A stretch of DNA of 64,000 nt, from assembly GCA_965119745.1 (NCBI GenBank), contig OZ221973.1:1984001-2048000 (forward strand), given 5' to 3'. A model generated the notes under the pieces. That model worked only from the letters and a program-made list of their open reading frames with translations. It did not search any database and was not told the origin of the DNA. The stretch comes from CAJFUR01 sp904420575. Lineage in GTDB: Bacteria; Actinomycetota; Coriobacteriia; Coriobacteriales; Eggerthellaceae. Position 1 is the stretch's first letter, and each line of letters begins with the position of its first letter. Of the stretch, positions 9,050 through 17,804 are shown one piece after another. Both the position numbers and the translations under genes were made by a program.

Positions 9050-9934
9050 TTACGCGTCCAGGTCCACCAGGTCGTATTCGCGGCTGCCCAGCCCGTGGGC
9101 CGCCGCGGCCTCGACGGTATGGATGCCGTTGCGGCTCTCCATGCGCTCGATGAGCGCGGCCTTGCCCTCGTCTTCGGAGGCATAGACGGCGTCGACGCAC
9201 GCCTGGTCGAGGGCCACGGGGTCGAGCGAGGCGAAGATGCCGAGGTCGCCCATTTCGGGTTCGGCCGGGTTCGCGTCGCAGTCGCAGTCCACCGACAGGC
9301 GGTTCGCCACGTTCACGTAGACGATGTTCTCGCGGCCCAGGTAGTCCATCACGGCCTTGTCGGCGTCGGCCATGGACTCGAGGAACGAGTCGTGGTCGGC
9401 CTCGAACATGTCTTCGAGCTTCTCCATGGTCGCGCCCGAGCAGTGGATGCATCCCTTGCCGTGCGCGGACGCCACGCCGATGGACATGTTCTTGAGCGCG
9501 CCTCCGAACCCGCCCATGGCATGGCCCTTGAAGTGGGACAGCACGAGCATGGAGTCGTAGTTCGCCAGATGTGCGCCGACGAAGTTCTCGGCAAGGTGCA
9601 CGCCGCCCTCCACGGGAAGCGCGATCTCGCCGTCGATGTCCATGAGGTCGCAGGGCGCGATGGCCGTGAAGCCGTGCTCATCGAACGCCTTGAGGTGTTC
9701 CTCGGTGGTGTCGCGGCGGCCGGGGTAGGCGGTGTTGCATTCGACGATGGTGCCGTCGAGCGCGGCCACTAGGTCCTTGATGAGCGCGGGCTGCAGGAAG
9801 TTGTGCCCGCCGGGCTCGCCGGTCGAGATCTTCACCGCTACCTTGCCGGGCAGTTCGACGCCGAGCGCCTTGTACGCTTTCGCCAGCCCGTCGGGGCTGA
9901 TGTCCTTCGTGAAGTACACGGTTGCCTTTTCCAT
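9050..9934 (-). CDS. DUF362 family protein (cytosolic form)
   Basis: A 294-residue protein that is DUF362 from end to end. Conserved stretches include KISTGEPGGHNFLQPALIKD, HFKGHAMGGFGGALKN, IHCSGAT and the cysteine pair VDCDCDANPAEP. DUF362 proteins are often fused to or found beside ferredoxins and are thought to be iron-sulfur or redox associated; the reaction is unknown. It lacks a signal peptide, so it should be cytosolic, in contrast to the Tat-exported paralogue at 21803. It converges on the damaged LysR gene and diverges from the molybdopterin operon, suggesting a shared regulatory region at 9935-10188. Confidence 0.88.
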   Translation of the reverse strand: MEKATVYFTKDISPDGLAKAYKALGVELPGKVAVKISTGEPGGHNFLQPALIKDLVAALDGTIVECNTAYPGRRDTTEEHLKAFDEHGFTAIAPCDLMDIDGEIALPVEGGVHLAENFVGAHLANYDSMLVLSHFKGHAMGGFGGALKNMSIGVASAHGKGCIHCSGATMEKLEDMFEADHDSFLESMADADKAVMDYLGRENIVYVNVANRLSVDCDCDANPAEPEMGDLGIFASLDPVALDQACVDAVYASEDEGKAALIERMESRNGIHTVEAAAAHGLGSREYDLVDLDA

Positions 9935-10188
9935 GTGCGCGCCCTTCTCTTGTGGATGAGGCCATTATCCACCTTGGAGCGCACTCGAAGTCAAGCCCTG
10001 CCGGCCGAATCGCCGCGCCTTCTCATGCGGGCAAATGTATCACATGAAACATTCTCATGCCTTGCAGGCATAACGAACATTTCACTATAGGCAATAGCTT
10101 TCCCTTTGCGGCGCTCGCAGAATGGAGGCGTCAGAAACGGTGCGGCGGGAAAGCCGCATCGCGCCGAAGAAGGGGAAGGAGTCAGGGG
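9935..10188. promoter_or_regulatory. Divergent promoter region, DUF362 / molybdopterin operon
   Basis: The AT-richer core spans 10030-10105. It contains the 15-bp palindrome ATGCC-TTGCA-GGCAT (10057-10071) and a LysR-like box, ATAG-GCAATAG-CTTT (10087-10101), that shares CTATAGGCA with the boxes at 4852 and 5949. It plausibly holds promoters for both divergent genes. Confidence 0.5.
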
Positions 10189-13071
10189 ATGAGCTTGAAC
10201 CACGCCATGAGCCGCCGCAGCTTCCTGCGTGCGAGCGCGGGGGCGACGGCCGCTGCGGCAGCGCTCGGCCTCGCCGGGTGCGCGGGCGCGCAGGACGCGG
10301 GCGCAGAGGTCGCCTCGCTGCCGGCGAACGCCGACGGCTCGCACGTCGTCGCGTCCGACGCGGCCATCACGTCCGGGGAGGGCGCGTGGATGCCCATCCA
10401 CTGCCACCAGAACTGCAACCAGATGTGCCTCAACATGGGCTACGTCGTGGACGGCGTCGTCATTCGCCAAAAGACCGACGACGCGCGCGAGGACAGCTTC
10501 GACTGCCCGCAGCAGCGCGGCTGTTTGCGCGGGCGCTCCCTGCGCCAGCAGGTGTACAACGCCGACCGCATCAAGTACCCGATGAAACGCAAGAGCTGGC
10601 AGCCCGGCGGCGGCGAGGCCACGCACGGCGAGTTGCGCGGCAAGGACGAATGGGAGCGCATCAGCTGGGACGACGCGCTCACCTACGTCACCGACGAGCT
10701 CAAGCGCGTGTACGCCGAGCACGGCCAGGACGCCGTCGTGTGCAACGCGTGGCGCTGGGCTCCCGGTTCGGCCATGTTCCCCGTCATCGGCGGCGCGGTG
10801 TACGACACCGAAACCGAGTCGTTCGGCTGTTGGGCCTTCCAGACCGAGGCGCTTGGCCTGTACTCCCACGGCGACCATCCCGACCTCATGATGGGCCCCG
10901 ACAAATACGACCTGCCCAACGCCGATACCATCGTGCTGTACGGCTGCAACCCCGCCTGGGCACAGCACTCCAGCATGTACTGGCTCATGAACGCGAAGGA
11001 CGCGGGCGTCGATTTCGTGTACGTGGGGCCGAGCTACAACGTGACGGCCTCTGCGCTGGGCGCGCGGTGGATCCGCGTGCGTCCCGGCACCGACACGGCG
11101 TTTCTGCTGGCCGTGGTGCACGAGATGATCCGGCTCGACGAGGAACGCGGCGACATCATCGACTGGGACTTCGTGAACGAGCGCACGGTGGGCTTCACGC
11201 CCGAGAACATGCCGGCCGAGGCGACCACCGACGAGAACTTCCGCGACTACGTCCTGGGCGCCTATGACGGGCAGCCGAAGACGCCGGAGTGGGCGAGCGA
11301 GATCTGCGGCACGCCGGTGGAGGACATCGCGTGGTACGCCGAGCTTGCGGGCAAGAACAACAAGGTGATCTTCTTTCACAGCTACGCCGCGTCGCGCTAC
11401 CTGGGCGCCGAGAACCTGCCGCAGGCGTTCATGACCGTGTCGGCCCTGGGCGGCCACTACGGCAAGTCCGGCCACGGCTCGGCCGCCATCTACACGTGGG
11501 ACGCCGGCGACTCGGGCTACCGCCTCATCCAGCATGCGGGCGGCGAGTACGGCTACGTCGACAACCTCGTGGCAGCTCCCGCCGTCACCGGGCCGAACCG
11601 CTGCATCGAGGGCAACTCGTACTGGAGCTCGCTTGACGAGGGGACGTACCTCTCCACCTCCGAGGGCCCCTACGACCTCGGCTCGGGCGACGATCCGGCC
11701 AAGCTGCGCGCGAACACGCCCACGTACCATGCGGCGCGCGAGATGCCCGTGAACCCGCGCATCATGTTCGCCACGAACTCGAACTTCATGCAGACGCGCG
11801 GCAACCTGCCCACGGCCATCAAGGTGATGCGCCAGGCCGACATGTGCGTGTCGATGGAGATCAAGTTCTCGCTGACCGCCCAGTTCGCCGACATCATCCT
11901 GCCCGTGGCCACGCACTGGGAAGGCAACGACGACCCGGCGTGGGGCGAGCTCTGCTGGCCGAGCCCCTTCGGCGACGGCAACGGGCAGAAGCAGCGCAAG
12001 GACGCGCTTTTGGCGTGGCGCCCGCTCGTGAAGCCGATGTACGAGTGTCGCGAAGAGAAGGCCATCTGCCGCGAGATCGTCGAGCGCATGGGCTTCGACC
12101 CCGACGCGGCGTATCCCAAGAGCAACTACGACCAGTGGCTCGGCTATTTCCTGGGGATGCGCGAGCTCTCCGAAGACCTCGAGCGCTGGGAGCCCGTCAT
12201 CACGTGGACGGCCGCCGACAACGAGCGCTACGGCGCGAACTACCCCGAGCAGCAGGGAAAGGTGGGCTTCGAGCAGTTCATGGCCGACGGGGCGTATGTG
12301 GTCGAGCGCTCGGCGGGCGACCGGCGCAACTACGTGGGCTACCGCGACGACAAGCTGGGCATCGGGCCGGACGGCGAGGTGATCGTGGCCGACCCCGCGT
12401 GGCCGCGCCCCTCGCAGTCGGGCAAGCTGGAGATCTACTGCCAGTTCAAGGCCGACAACGCGAACCGCACGGGCCTCAACCCCGAGCCCATCAAGCCCTA
12501 CGCGAACTACTTCGCGCCGAACCGCGGCTACCAGGAGACGTTCGACGATTGGGACGCGAAGGTGAAGGGGGCGTACCCGCTGCAGGCGTACACGCCGCAC
12601 TACATGCGCCGCGCCCACACGTGCTACGACAACATGGTCTGGACGCAGGAGGCGTTCGTCAATCCCGTGTTCATGAACGCCCAGGATGCCGCCGAGCGCG
12701 GCATCGAGGCCGGCGACACGGTCATGTGCTTCAACGACTTCGGCGCAATGCTGCGCCGCGCCCAGCCGCTCGAGGGCATGATGCCGGGCACCGTGGGCAT
12801 CCCGCACGGGGTGCGGTCGGTGCTCGACGAGAGCGACCCCGAACGCATCATCGACCGGGGCGGAAGCGAGCAGATGCTCTCGGACGGGATGCAGTCGAAC
12901 TACTTCCCGCAGGTGGACGGGTACAACTCGCTGCTCATCGACATCGTGAAGTACGACGGCGAGCCTCTGGTGGAGGATTGCGAGCGCGGGCCGTTCTTGG
13001 CCGCGGGCGTCGATCCTGTTGAACTGCCCGCCTACGTGACGGACGGCATCTACGAGACGAAGGAGGCGTAA
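10189..13071 (+). CDS. Tat-exported molybdopterin oxidoreductase, DMSO reductase family catalytic subunit
   Basis: A 960-residue bis-MGD enzyme exported by the Tat pathway (MSRRSFLRASAG) with a lipobox-like LAGC at residues 28-31. The N-terminal [4Fe-4S] ligands are visible as C72-x3-C76-x3-C80 and C112 (RGCLRG). The molybdopterin core follows (ISWDDALTYV; VRPGTDTAFLLAV), and the C-terminal dinucleotide-binding domain ends near 13000. The substrate could be an S- or N-oxide or another organic acceptor; sequence alone does not decide. The ATG at 10189 follows AAGGAG. It is first in an operon with a four-cluster ferredoxin, a TorD-type chaperone and a DmsC-type membrane anchor, so electrons come from the quinone pool. 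Confidence 0.93.
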   Translation: MSLNHAMSRRSFLRASAGATAAAAALGLAGCAGAQDAGAEVASLPANADGSHVVASDAAITSGEGAWMPIHCHQNCNQMCLNMGYVVDGVVIRQKTDDAREDSFDCPQQRGCLRGRSLRQQVYNADRIKYPMKRKSWQPGGGEATHGELRGKDEWERISWDDALTYVTDELKRVYAEHGQDAVVCNAWRWAPGSAMFPVIGGAVYDTETESFGCWAFQTEALGLYSHGDHPDLMMGPDKYDLPNADTIVLYGCNPAWAQHSSMYWLMNAKDAGVDFVYVGPSYNVTASALGARWIRVRPGTDTAFLLAVVHEMIRLDEERGDIIDWDFVNERTVGFTPENMPAEATTDENFRDYVLGAYDGQPKTPEWASEICGTPVEDIAWYAELAGKNNKVIFFHSYAASRYLGAENLPQAFMTVSALGGHYGKSGHGSAAIYTWDAGDSGYRLIQHAGGEYGYVDNLVAAPAVTGPNRCIEGNSYWSSLDEGTYLSTSEGPYDLGSGDDPAKLRANTPTYHAAREMPVNPRIMFATNSNFMQTRGNLPTAIKVMRQADMCVSMEIKFSLTAQFADIILPVATHWEGNDDPAWGELCWPSPFGDGNGQKQRKDALLAWRPLVKPMYECREEKAICREIVERMGFDPDAAYPKSNYDQWLGYFLGMRELSEDLERWEPVITWTAADNERYGANYPEQQGKVGFEQFMADGAYVVERSAGDRRNYVGYRDDKLGIGPDGEVIVADPAWPRPSQSGKLEIYCQFKADNANRTGLNPEPIKPYANYFAPNRGYQETFDDWDAKVKGAYPLQAYTPHYMRRAHTCYDNMVWTQEAFVNPVFMNAQDAAERGIEAGDTVMCFNDFGAMLRRAQPLEGMMPGTVGIPHGVRSVLDESDPERIIDRGGSEQMLSDGMQSNYFPQVDGYNSLLIDIVKYDGEPLVEDCERGPFLAAGVDPVELPAYVTDGIYETKEA

Positions 13072-13077
13072 CGCGCC

Positions 13078-13653
13078 ATGAGCTTGGGATTCTACGTGAA
13101 CCTGCAGCGCTGCATCGGCTGCAAGACCTGTCAGGTGGCCTGCAAGGACCGCCACGACCTGCAGCAAGCCGGCCCCCGGCCGCGCCGCGTGGGGACGTTC
13201 GAGTGCGGGACGTACCCCGACGTGGATATGTTCCACCTGGTCGTCTCGTGCAACCACTGCGAGCGGCCGGCGTGCGTGGCGGGGTGCCCCACCGGGGCCC
13301 TGTTCAAGTCCGACGACGGCACGGTGCTGCACATCGACGACCGCTGCGTGGTGTGCCGCAACTGCATGACCGTGTGCCCCTACGGCGCGCCGCAGTTCGA
13401 CGAGGTGGAGAACATGATCGTGAAGTGCGACGGCTGCAAGGCGCTGCGCGCGGACGGGCGCAACCCCGTGTGCGTGGACGCATGCCCCATGCGTGCCATC
13501 GAGTTCGGCGACATGGACGAGCTGCGCGCGAAGCACGGCGGCACGGTGAGCGAGCTGCCGGTGCTGCCGAGCGCGGGCCTGACGGAGCCGAACCTGCTGG
13601 TGGACGCGCCGGCGGGGGCGCTGCGCGAGGATTTCCGCGAGGTGGCGCTGTGA
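13078..13653 (+). CDS. DmsB-type four-cluster ferredoxin subunit
   Basis: A 191-residue electron-transfer subunit with four cysteine groups for four [4Fe-4S] clusters: CIGCKTCQVAC, CNHCERPACVAGC, CVVCRNCMTVC and CDGCK followed by CVDAC. It shuttles electrons between the membrane anchor (14538) and the exported molybdopterin subunit (10189). Like DmsB it has no signal of its own and should be exported as a passenger of the catalytic subunit. It starts 6 bp after the upstream gene and overlaps the chaperone start. Confidence 0.95.
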   Translation: MSLGFYVNLQRCIGCKTCQVACKDRHDLQQAGPRPRRVGTFECGTYPDVDMFHLVVSCNHCERPACVAGCPTGALFKSDDGTVLHIDDRCVVCRNCMTVCPYGAPQFDEVENMIVKCDGCKALRADGRNPVCVDACPMRAIEFGDMDELRAKHGGTVSELPVLPSAGLTEPNLLVDAPAGALREDFREVAL

Positions 13654-14531
13654 GCGCGGGGGCGCGTGAGTGGGCCGCGGCCCCGGCGGCCGACGAGGCG
13701 CGCGAGCGGGCCGCGGGGCTCGAGGAACTGCTGCGCGCACGGGCGTACCTGTTCGAGCTGTTCCACAAGCTGACGGGCGTCGCGCCCGACGCCGAGGTGC
13801 TCGACGCGCTTTTGGGCGAGGCAACCGCGGCTTGCGCAGGCGCGTACGCGGAGGACGACGAGACGATGGCCGGCTTCGCGCGCTTCCTGCGCGAGCTGGC
13901 GGCGCGCGAAGATCGCACGGGACTGCTCGATGCCGCGCGCGACGAGTACACGCGCCTGTTCGTGGGGCCGGCGGCGCTGCCTGCGCCGGTGTGGGAGTCG
14001 CCGTACCGCACGAAGGAGCTGACGCTCTTCCAGGAGAACACGCTTTCCGTGCGCGCCGCGTACCGCGCGCACGGCCTGGAGCCGAAGCGGGTGCAGCGCG
14101 TGCCCGACGACCACGTGGCGCTTGTGTGCGGGTTCATGGCGCGGCGGGCGCGCGTCGCGCTGGCGACGCTCGCGGCCGGCGATGCGGCGGAGCTTGCGGT
14201 GGAGCTGCGCGACGAGCTGGCGTTCTCTCGAGCGCATCTGACGAACTGGCTGGGCGCGTTCGCGCGGGCGGAGCGCCAGTCGAAGACGGCGGTGCTGTAC
14301 CCGCAGCTCGTCGAGGCGCTGGCGGCGTTCGCCGACGTGGACGCGGTGTTTTTGGCGGAGGCGGCGTACTGGGCCGAGGGCGAGGGAGCGGCGGATGCGC
14401 TTGTGGAGAACGCCGCGTCTCCCGGCGAGCCGTTTGGGGCCCTTGCCACCCTGGAGGCGCTGCGGCCCTTCGGCATCGAGGATTACGAACTCGTCTCCCT
14501 CGGGCGCTCGCGCTCGCGGGACGCGGCATAA
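13650..14531 (+). CDS. TorD/DmsD-type molybdoenzyme chaperone
   Basis: All-helical cytosolic chaperone, 293 residues, expected to bind the Tat signal and apo form of the molybdopterin subunit at 10189 until cofactor insertion. TorD family features include EYTRLFVGP with a following PVWESPYRT, and PDDHVALVCGFM at about residues 150-161, which matches the family P-D-H motif. The GTG start overlaps the ferredoxin stop (GTGA), implying translational coupling. The first ~25 residues are an Ala/Glu-rich extension compared with typical TorD proteins. Confidence 0.88.
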   Translation: MSAGAREWAAAPAADEARERAAGLEELLRARAYLFELFHKLTGVAPDAEVLDALLGEATAACAGAYAEDDETMAGFARFLRELAAREDRTGLLDAARDEYTRLFVGPAALPAPVWESPYRTKELTLFQENTLSVRAAYRAHGLEPKRVQRVPDDHVALVCGFMARRARVALATLAAGDAAELAVELRDELAFSRAHLTNWLGAFARAERQSKTAVLYPQLVEALAAFADVDAVFLAEAAYWAEGEGAADALVENAASPGEPFGALATLEALRPFGIEDYELVSLGRSRSRDAA

Positions 14532-14537
14532 GGACGG

Positions 14538-15314
14538 ATGATTGACATGATCGCTGAATTCCCCCTGTTTCTGTTCACCACGCTCGGCGGCCTCGCCGCC
14601 GGTGCGTATGCGGTGGCGGCGTGCTTCCCGTCGGACGGCGGGACCAAGGACTCCAAGCGCCCCTGGCTGTTCCCGCTCGTGTGCCTCGCGCTTTTGGGCG
14701 TGAGCCTCTTGGGCGTGCTCGGCCATCTCGGGCGCCCCGAGCGCTTCCTGATGGCGCTTGCGAACCCCGCGTCCATGATCGCGGAGGAAGCGTACTGGTC
14801 CATCGCGTTCGGCTTGCTCGTGCTCGTTGACCTCGTGCTGCGGGCGCGTAAGGGAGCGAGCCCGCGCGCGGTGCGGGTGCTCGCGGGCGCGTGCGGTTTC
14901 GTGCTCATGTGCATCATGGGCTGGGCGTACTTCACCGCCTACGGAAACCCCGCCTGGGCGGCGTTGCCCACGCTGCCGCTGTTCGTGCTGGGCGATCTGG
15001 CCATGGGCGCGGCGCTCGTCGGCGCGTTCGACGGCGGCCGGTGCCGCAGCCGCGTGTTCGCCGTCGCAATGGCCGCGCTCGCTCTCGCGGCTGCCGCGTC
15101 GATGGCTGCCGTGGGCGCGCAGTTCGCGGCGTGCGGACACGGCATAATGCCGTTCGCCGCCGCTGCGGTGCTGGCGGTTGCCGCCGCCGTGTTCGCCCTG
15201 GTCGCGCACGCGGGCAAACTCGCGCCGCGCACGGCCTCGGCGCTCGTGCTGGCCTGCATCCTCGTCGGCGTCGTCGTGTCCCGCTACGCCTTCTACGCCG
15301 CGAGCATCCTGTAA
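14538..15314 (+). CDS. DmsC-type membrane anchor subunit
   Basis: Integral membrane protein of 258 residues with about eight hydrophobic helices, the usual topology of DmsC anchors that oxidise menaquinol and pass electrons to a DmsB-like ferredoxin. The family signature GHLGRPERFLMAL is present near residue 62. It is the last gene of the molybdopterin operon, 6 bp after the chaperone, and is followed at once by a terminator hairpin. Confidence 0.92.
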   Translation: MIDMIAEFPLFLFTTLGGLAAGAYAVAACFPSDGGTKDSKRPWLFPLVCLALLGVSLLGVLGHLGRPERFLMALANPASMIAEEAYWSIAFGLLVLVDLVLRARKGASPRAVRVLAGACGFVLMCIMGWAYFTAYGNPAWAALPTLPLFVLGDLAMGAALVGAFDGGRCRSRVFAVAMAALALAAAASMAAVGAQFAACGHGIMPFAAAAVLAVAAAVFALVAHAGKLAPRTASALVLACILVGVVVSRYAFYAASIL

Positions 15315-15321
15315 GTATGCT

Positions 15322-15352
15322 GGCCCTCGCCGGGTTATTTGCGGCGGGGGCC
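15322..15352 (+). terminator. Terminator of the DMSO-reductase-type operon
   Basis: An 11-bp stem with one G-U type mismatch (GGCCCTCGCCG, 15322-15332, against 15342-15352) around a 9-nt loop, 7 bp after the dmsC-like stop codon and before the convergent HipA-like gene. Confidence 0.75.
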
Positions 15353-15367
15353 GTCTCGTGGCGCTCG

Positions 15368-16468
15368 CTAGCGTCCTCGATTATCCAAAGCGCGCACCAT
15401 GGCGAGTGCCCGCATGATCCACTCGCGGGCGCCGGCGAGCCGGTATCCGCTGAACCCTGCCTCTTCGAGCAGGGCTTTCACGGTTCGCTCGGGCACCTCG
15501 AGGTTCGCGAGCGAACCGAGTTCGACGCCGCGCGCGGCGATGTCCCGCACATGGTCCCAGTAGGTTCCCGCGTATCCGAACGCGGTGGCATGCCCGGCGG
15601 GGTCTTCGATGGCCGCGCGCACCATGCCCTCGGTGTCCTCGTAGAACAGGCTGCGACCGTTGTCGTAGAGCGGGTAGAACGATTCGCCGTCGGCGTTGAT
15701 CTTCAGCGCCATGTTCGAGAGATGCCGGTCGTCCTGTCTGGTGACGAAGTCGAGCAACACCATGCGGTAGAAGTCGTCGGCGTATGCGGGCCGCACGGCC
15801 AGCAGGTTGTCCAGCTCGTTTGCGCCGCGCGGGCCGTCGAACAGCCTGCGCATATGCACGAGGTACTCGTCGGTGAAATCGTACACGAACTCCGAGAACA
15901 CGGAATCGGCGTCGAACCGGCGTGCGGGACAGCAGGGGACGCCCATCTCCCGTGCGAGCAGGTAGACGGCGATCTCGGACTCCACGTCCGTGGTCAGCGG
16001 GCTGATGCGCTGCTTCACGATGCCGTAGCGGCCTTCGAACGCGGCGTAGCGTTTGACGTTGAACCCCTCGGGGGTGTTCACGCTGTCGCCTTCCGCGTCG
16101 ATGCGATGGAGGAACACCGATTCGAACACGTCAGTGGTCGCGTTGGAAAGGCGGTCGTCCTCGCGCGCCGCCAGCCACAGCTCGTCTCTCGGGTGGATCG
16201 CGTGCGTCGCATCGGCGATCCTGAACGTGTCGTACTCGGAAAGGCCGCATCTGAACAGCAGCTTTTCAATATCGCGGCGCTGGGGGCTCGCTATTCGCTC
16301 GGAGAGGAACTCTAGAAATTCGGAGGAGCTCCATGTCGATGCGCCCTGGGTGTACAGCGAAACGGTTGGATTGAGGGCGGGTTTCGCGAAGGAGACGGAA
16401 AGGTCGCGGTGCACGATGCCGACCACGTCGTCGTTCCATTTCAGGTAGCGAAACTCATCGTTGTCCAT
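15368..16468 (-). CDS. HipA-like kinase domain protein, solitary
   Basis: A 366-residue protein whose C-terminal half resembles the HipA/PI3-4-kinase-like fold. The catalytic-loop motif RQDDRHLSNMAL and the metal-binding LYDNGRS are present. I read it as a serine/threonine kinase homologue, but the N-terminal HipA subdomain is not recognisable and the target is unknown. No HipB-type DNA-binding partner is next to it, so a classic toxin-antitoxin role is not supported. The start at 16468 follows AAGGGAGGG; no credible ribosome site precedes earlier starts. Confidence 0.72.
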   Translation of the reverse strand: MDNDEFRYLKWNDDVVGIVHRDLSVSFAKPALNPTVSLYTQGASTWSSSEFLEFLSERIASPQRRDIEKLLFRCGLSEYDTFRIADATHAIHPRDELWLAAREDDRLSNATTDVFESVFLHRIDAEGDSVNTPEGFNVKRYAAFEGRYGIVKQRISPLTTDVESEIAVYLLAREMGVPCCPARRFDADSVFSEFVYDFTDEYLVHMRRLFDGPRGANELDNLLAVRPAYADDFYRMVLLDFVTRQDDRHLSNMALKINADGESFYPLYDNGRSLFYEDTEGMVRAAIEDPAGHATAFGYAGTYWDHVRDIAARGVELGSLANLEVPERTVKALLEEAGFSGYRLAGAREWIMRALAMVRALDNRGR

Positions 16469-16553
16469 GGCACCCTCCCTTCTTCGTTTTGCGTTTTCAT
16501 CTCCGGCTATTCTACCATGCGTGAAAAGCTTGCAGGGAACGCGTGCGGAGTCG

Positions 16554-17438
16554 TTACCCGCGCACCTCGTCGCGCAAGCGCTCGAGGAACAGCTTGGCGG
16601 CGGGGGAGAGCTCGCGGTACTTCTTGACGGCGAGGCATGCGTCCAGCGCAAGCTCGGGCGCGAACGGGCGGAACGCCAGGTTGCGCGAGCCTTCCGTGTC
16701 CACGAGGCCGTCGATGCAGAACGCGTAGCCCAATCCGCGCTCCACGAGGAACGTCGCGTTCGTCAGCAGGTTGTACGTGGCCACGATGTGCAGCTCGGCG
16801 AGGTCGAGTCCGAACAGGTCGAGCCGCTGGTGGCCCGTGTAGGGCTGGTTCGGGAAGACGAGGGGCACGCGCGCAAGGTCGTCGAGCGTCACCGCGTCGC
16901 GCGCGGCCAGCTCGCAGTCCCGCGGCATGAGCAGCCCGTACGCGTCGTGCATCCGAAGGTCGAGGTAGTCGTACTTCTCGTGGTGCAGCGGCCCCAGCAG
17001 CAACCCGAAGTCGAGCAGCCCCTGGTCGAGCCGCTCCATGACCGCGTCGGCGTCGCCGCTGAACAGGTGCAGGCGCATCTCGGGGCAATCCTCGCGCAGG
17101 CGGGCGAACACGTCGGCCACGAACTCCATGACGCGCGTCTCGCCGCAGCCGAGGTACACGTCGCCGCCGAGCGTCTGGTCTTCGCCGCGGAACGCCGCCT
17201 CGGTCCGCTCCATGAGGTCGAGCATTTCCTGCGCGCGGTTGCGCAGATACGCGCCCTCGTCGGTGAGCGTGACCTTCTTCTTGCCGCGCACGAGCAATTG
17301 TTTGCCCAGCTGGCGCTCGAGGTCCATCATCTGCTTCGACAGCGTGGGCTGCGTGACGTGCAGCGATTCGGCCGCCCGCGTGATGCTCTGCTCGCGCGCG
17401 ACGGCCAAAAAGTAGTGCAGCAGGCGCGTCTCGATCAT
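16554..17438 (-). CDS. LysR-family transcriptional regulator
   Basis: A 294-residue LTTR. The helix-turn-helix (TRAAESLHVTQPTLSKQMMD) is at residues 19-38, and the effector domain is similar to those of the LTTRs at 4917 and 8075. The start follows GGAGGG. It diverges from the small gene at 17544 and its lipoprotein/aldo-keto reductase neighbours, which are its likely targets. A LysR-like box (17487-17501) lies in the shared intergenic region. Confidence 0.94.
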   Translation of the reverse strand: MIETRLLHYFLAVAREQSITRAAESLHVTQPTLSKQMMDLERQLGKQLLVRGKKKVTLTDEGAYLRNRAQEMLDLMERTEAAFRGEDQTLGGDVYLGCGETRVMEFVADVFARLREDCPEMRLHLFSGDADAVMERLDQGLLDFGLLLGPLHHEKYDYLDLRMHDAYGLLMPRDCELAARDAVTLDDLARVPLVFPNQPYTGHQRLDLFGLDLAELHIVATYNLLTNATFLVERGLGYAFCIDGLVDTEGSRNLAFRPFAPELALDACLAVKKYRELSPAAKLFLERLRDEVRG

Positions 17439-17486
17439 CGGTTGGCCCTCCCTGTCATTCCTTTTGACTATGATTAAGCATGTTAC

Positions 17487-17501
17487 AGAGGTATTTGCTA
17501 T
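17487..17501. promoter_or_regulatory. LysR-type box in divergent promoter
   Basis: On the minus strand this reads ATAG-CAAATAC-CTCT, the same ATAG-N7-CTNT layout seen at 4852 and 10087. It lies midway between the LysR gene and the gene at 17544. Confidence 0.45.
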
Positions 17502-17543
17502 TTTCAAGAGCGGATCGTACCATAAGACCCGGAGGTGATGTCC

Positions 17544-17804
17544 ATGACGCGTTTGAACGACGGCGACCCGTGCGTGTGCGAAGACGACCTGCGGGCAGCC
17601 TTGGCGGTGTGCGGTTGCGACGAGCGCGCCATCGAGCGGTGTGTTGCGTGCGTCCGTGCGGGGCGCATCGACGACGGGACGCGGCTGCTCGCCCGCGAGC
17701 GTCGGGCGCGCCTCGACGATCTGCATGTCGCGCAGCGAAGGGTGGACCGCCTCGACTACGTCATGCGAGCGCTCGAACGAAGGAAGGCGGAGGAAGAGAC
17801 ATGA
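17544..17804 (+). CDS. Small helical protein of unknown function
   Basis: An 86-residue, mostly helical, charged protein with four cysteines in the first half (CVCEDD, CGCDE, CVAC). The C-terminal half looks coiled (LDDLHVAQRRVDRLDYVMRALE). Similar small proteins occur beside regulator genes in Firmicutes and Actinobacteria, but I know of no function. GGAGG ends 8 bp before this ATG; upstream in-frame GTG and ATG codons overlap or crowd that site. Its stop overlaps the lipoprotein start (ATGA), so the two are translationally coupled. Confidence 0.75.
   Translation: MTRLNDGDPCVCEDDLRAALAVCGCDERAIERCVACVRAGRIDDGTRLLARERRARLDDLHVAQRRVDRLDYVMRALERRKAEEET

Noticed and set aside
9991..13824. A leftward open frame of ~1277 codons opposite the molybdopterin operon
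   Set aside because: It is Arg/His/Val/Ala-biased, has no domain resemblance and is the antisense shadow of well-supported genes. Long spurious frames are expected at this GC content.
15368..16468. HipBA toxin-antitoxin module
   Set aside because: No HipB-type DNA-binding gene is adjacent, so only a HipA-like kinase is claimed.
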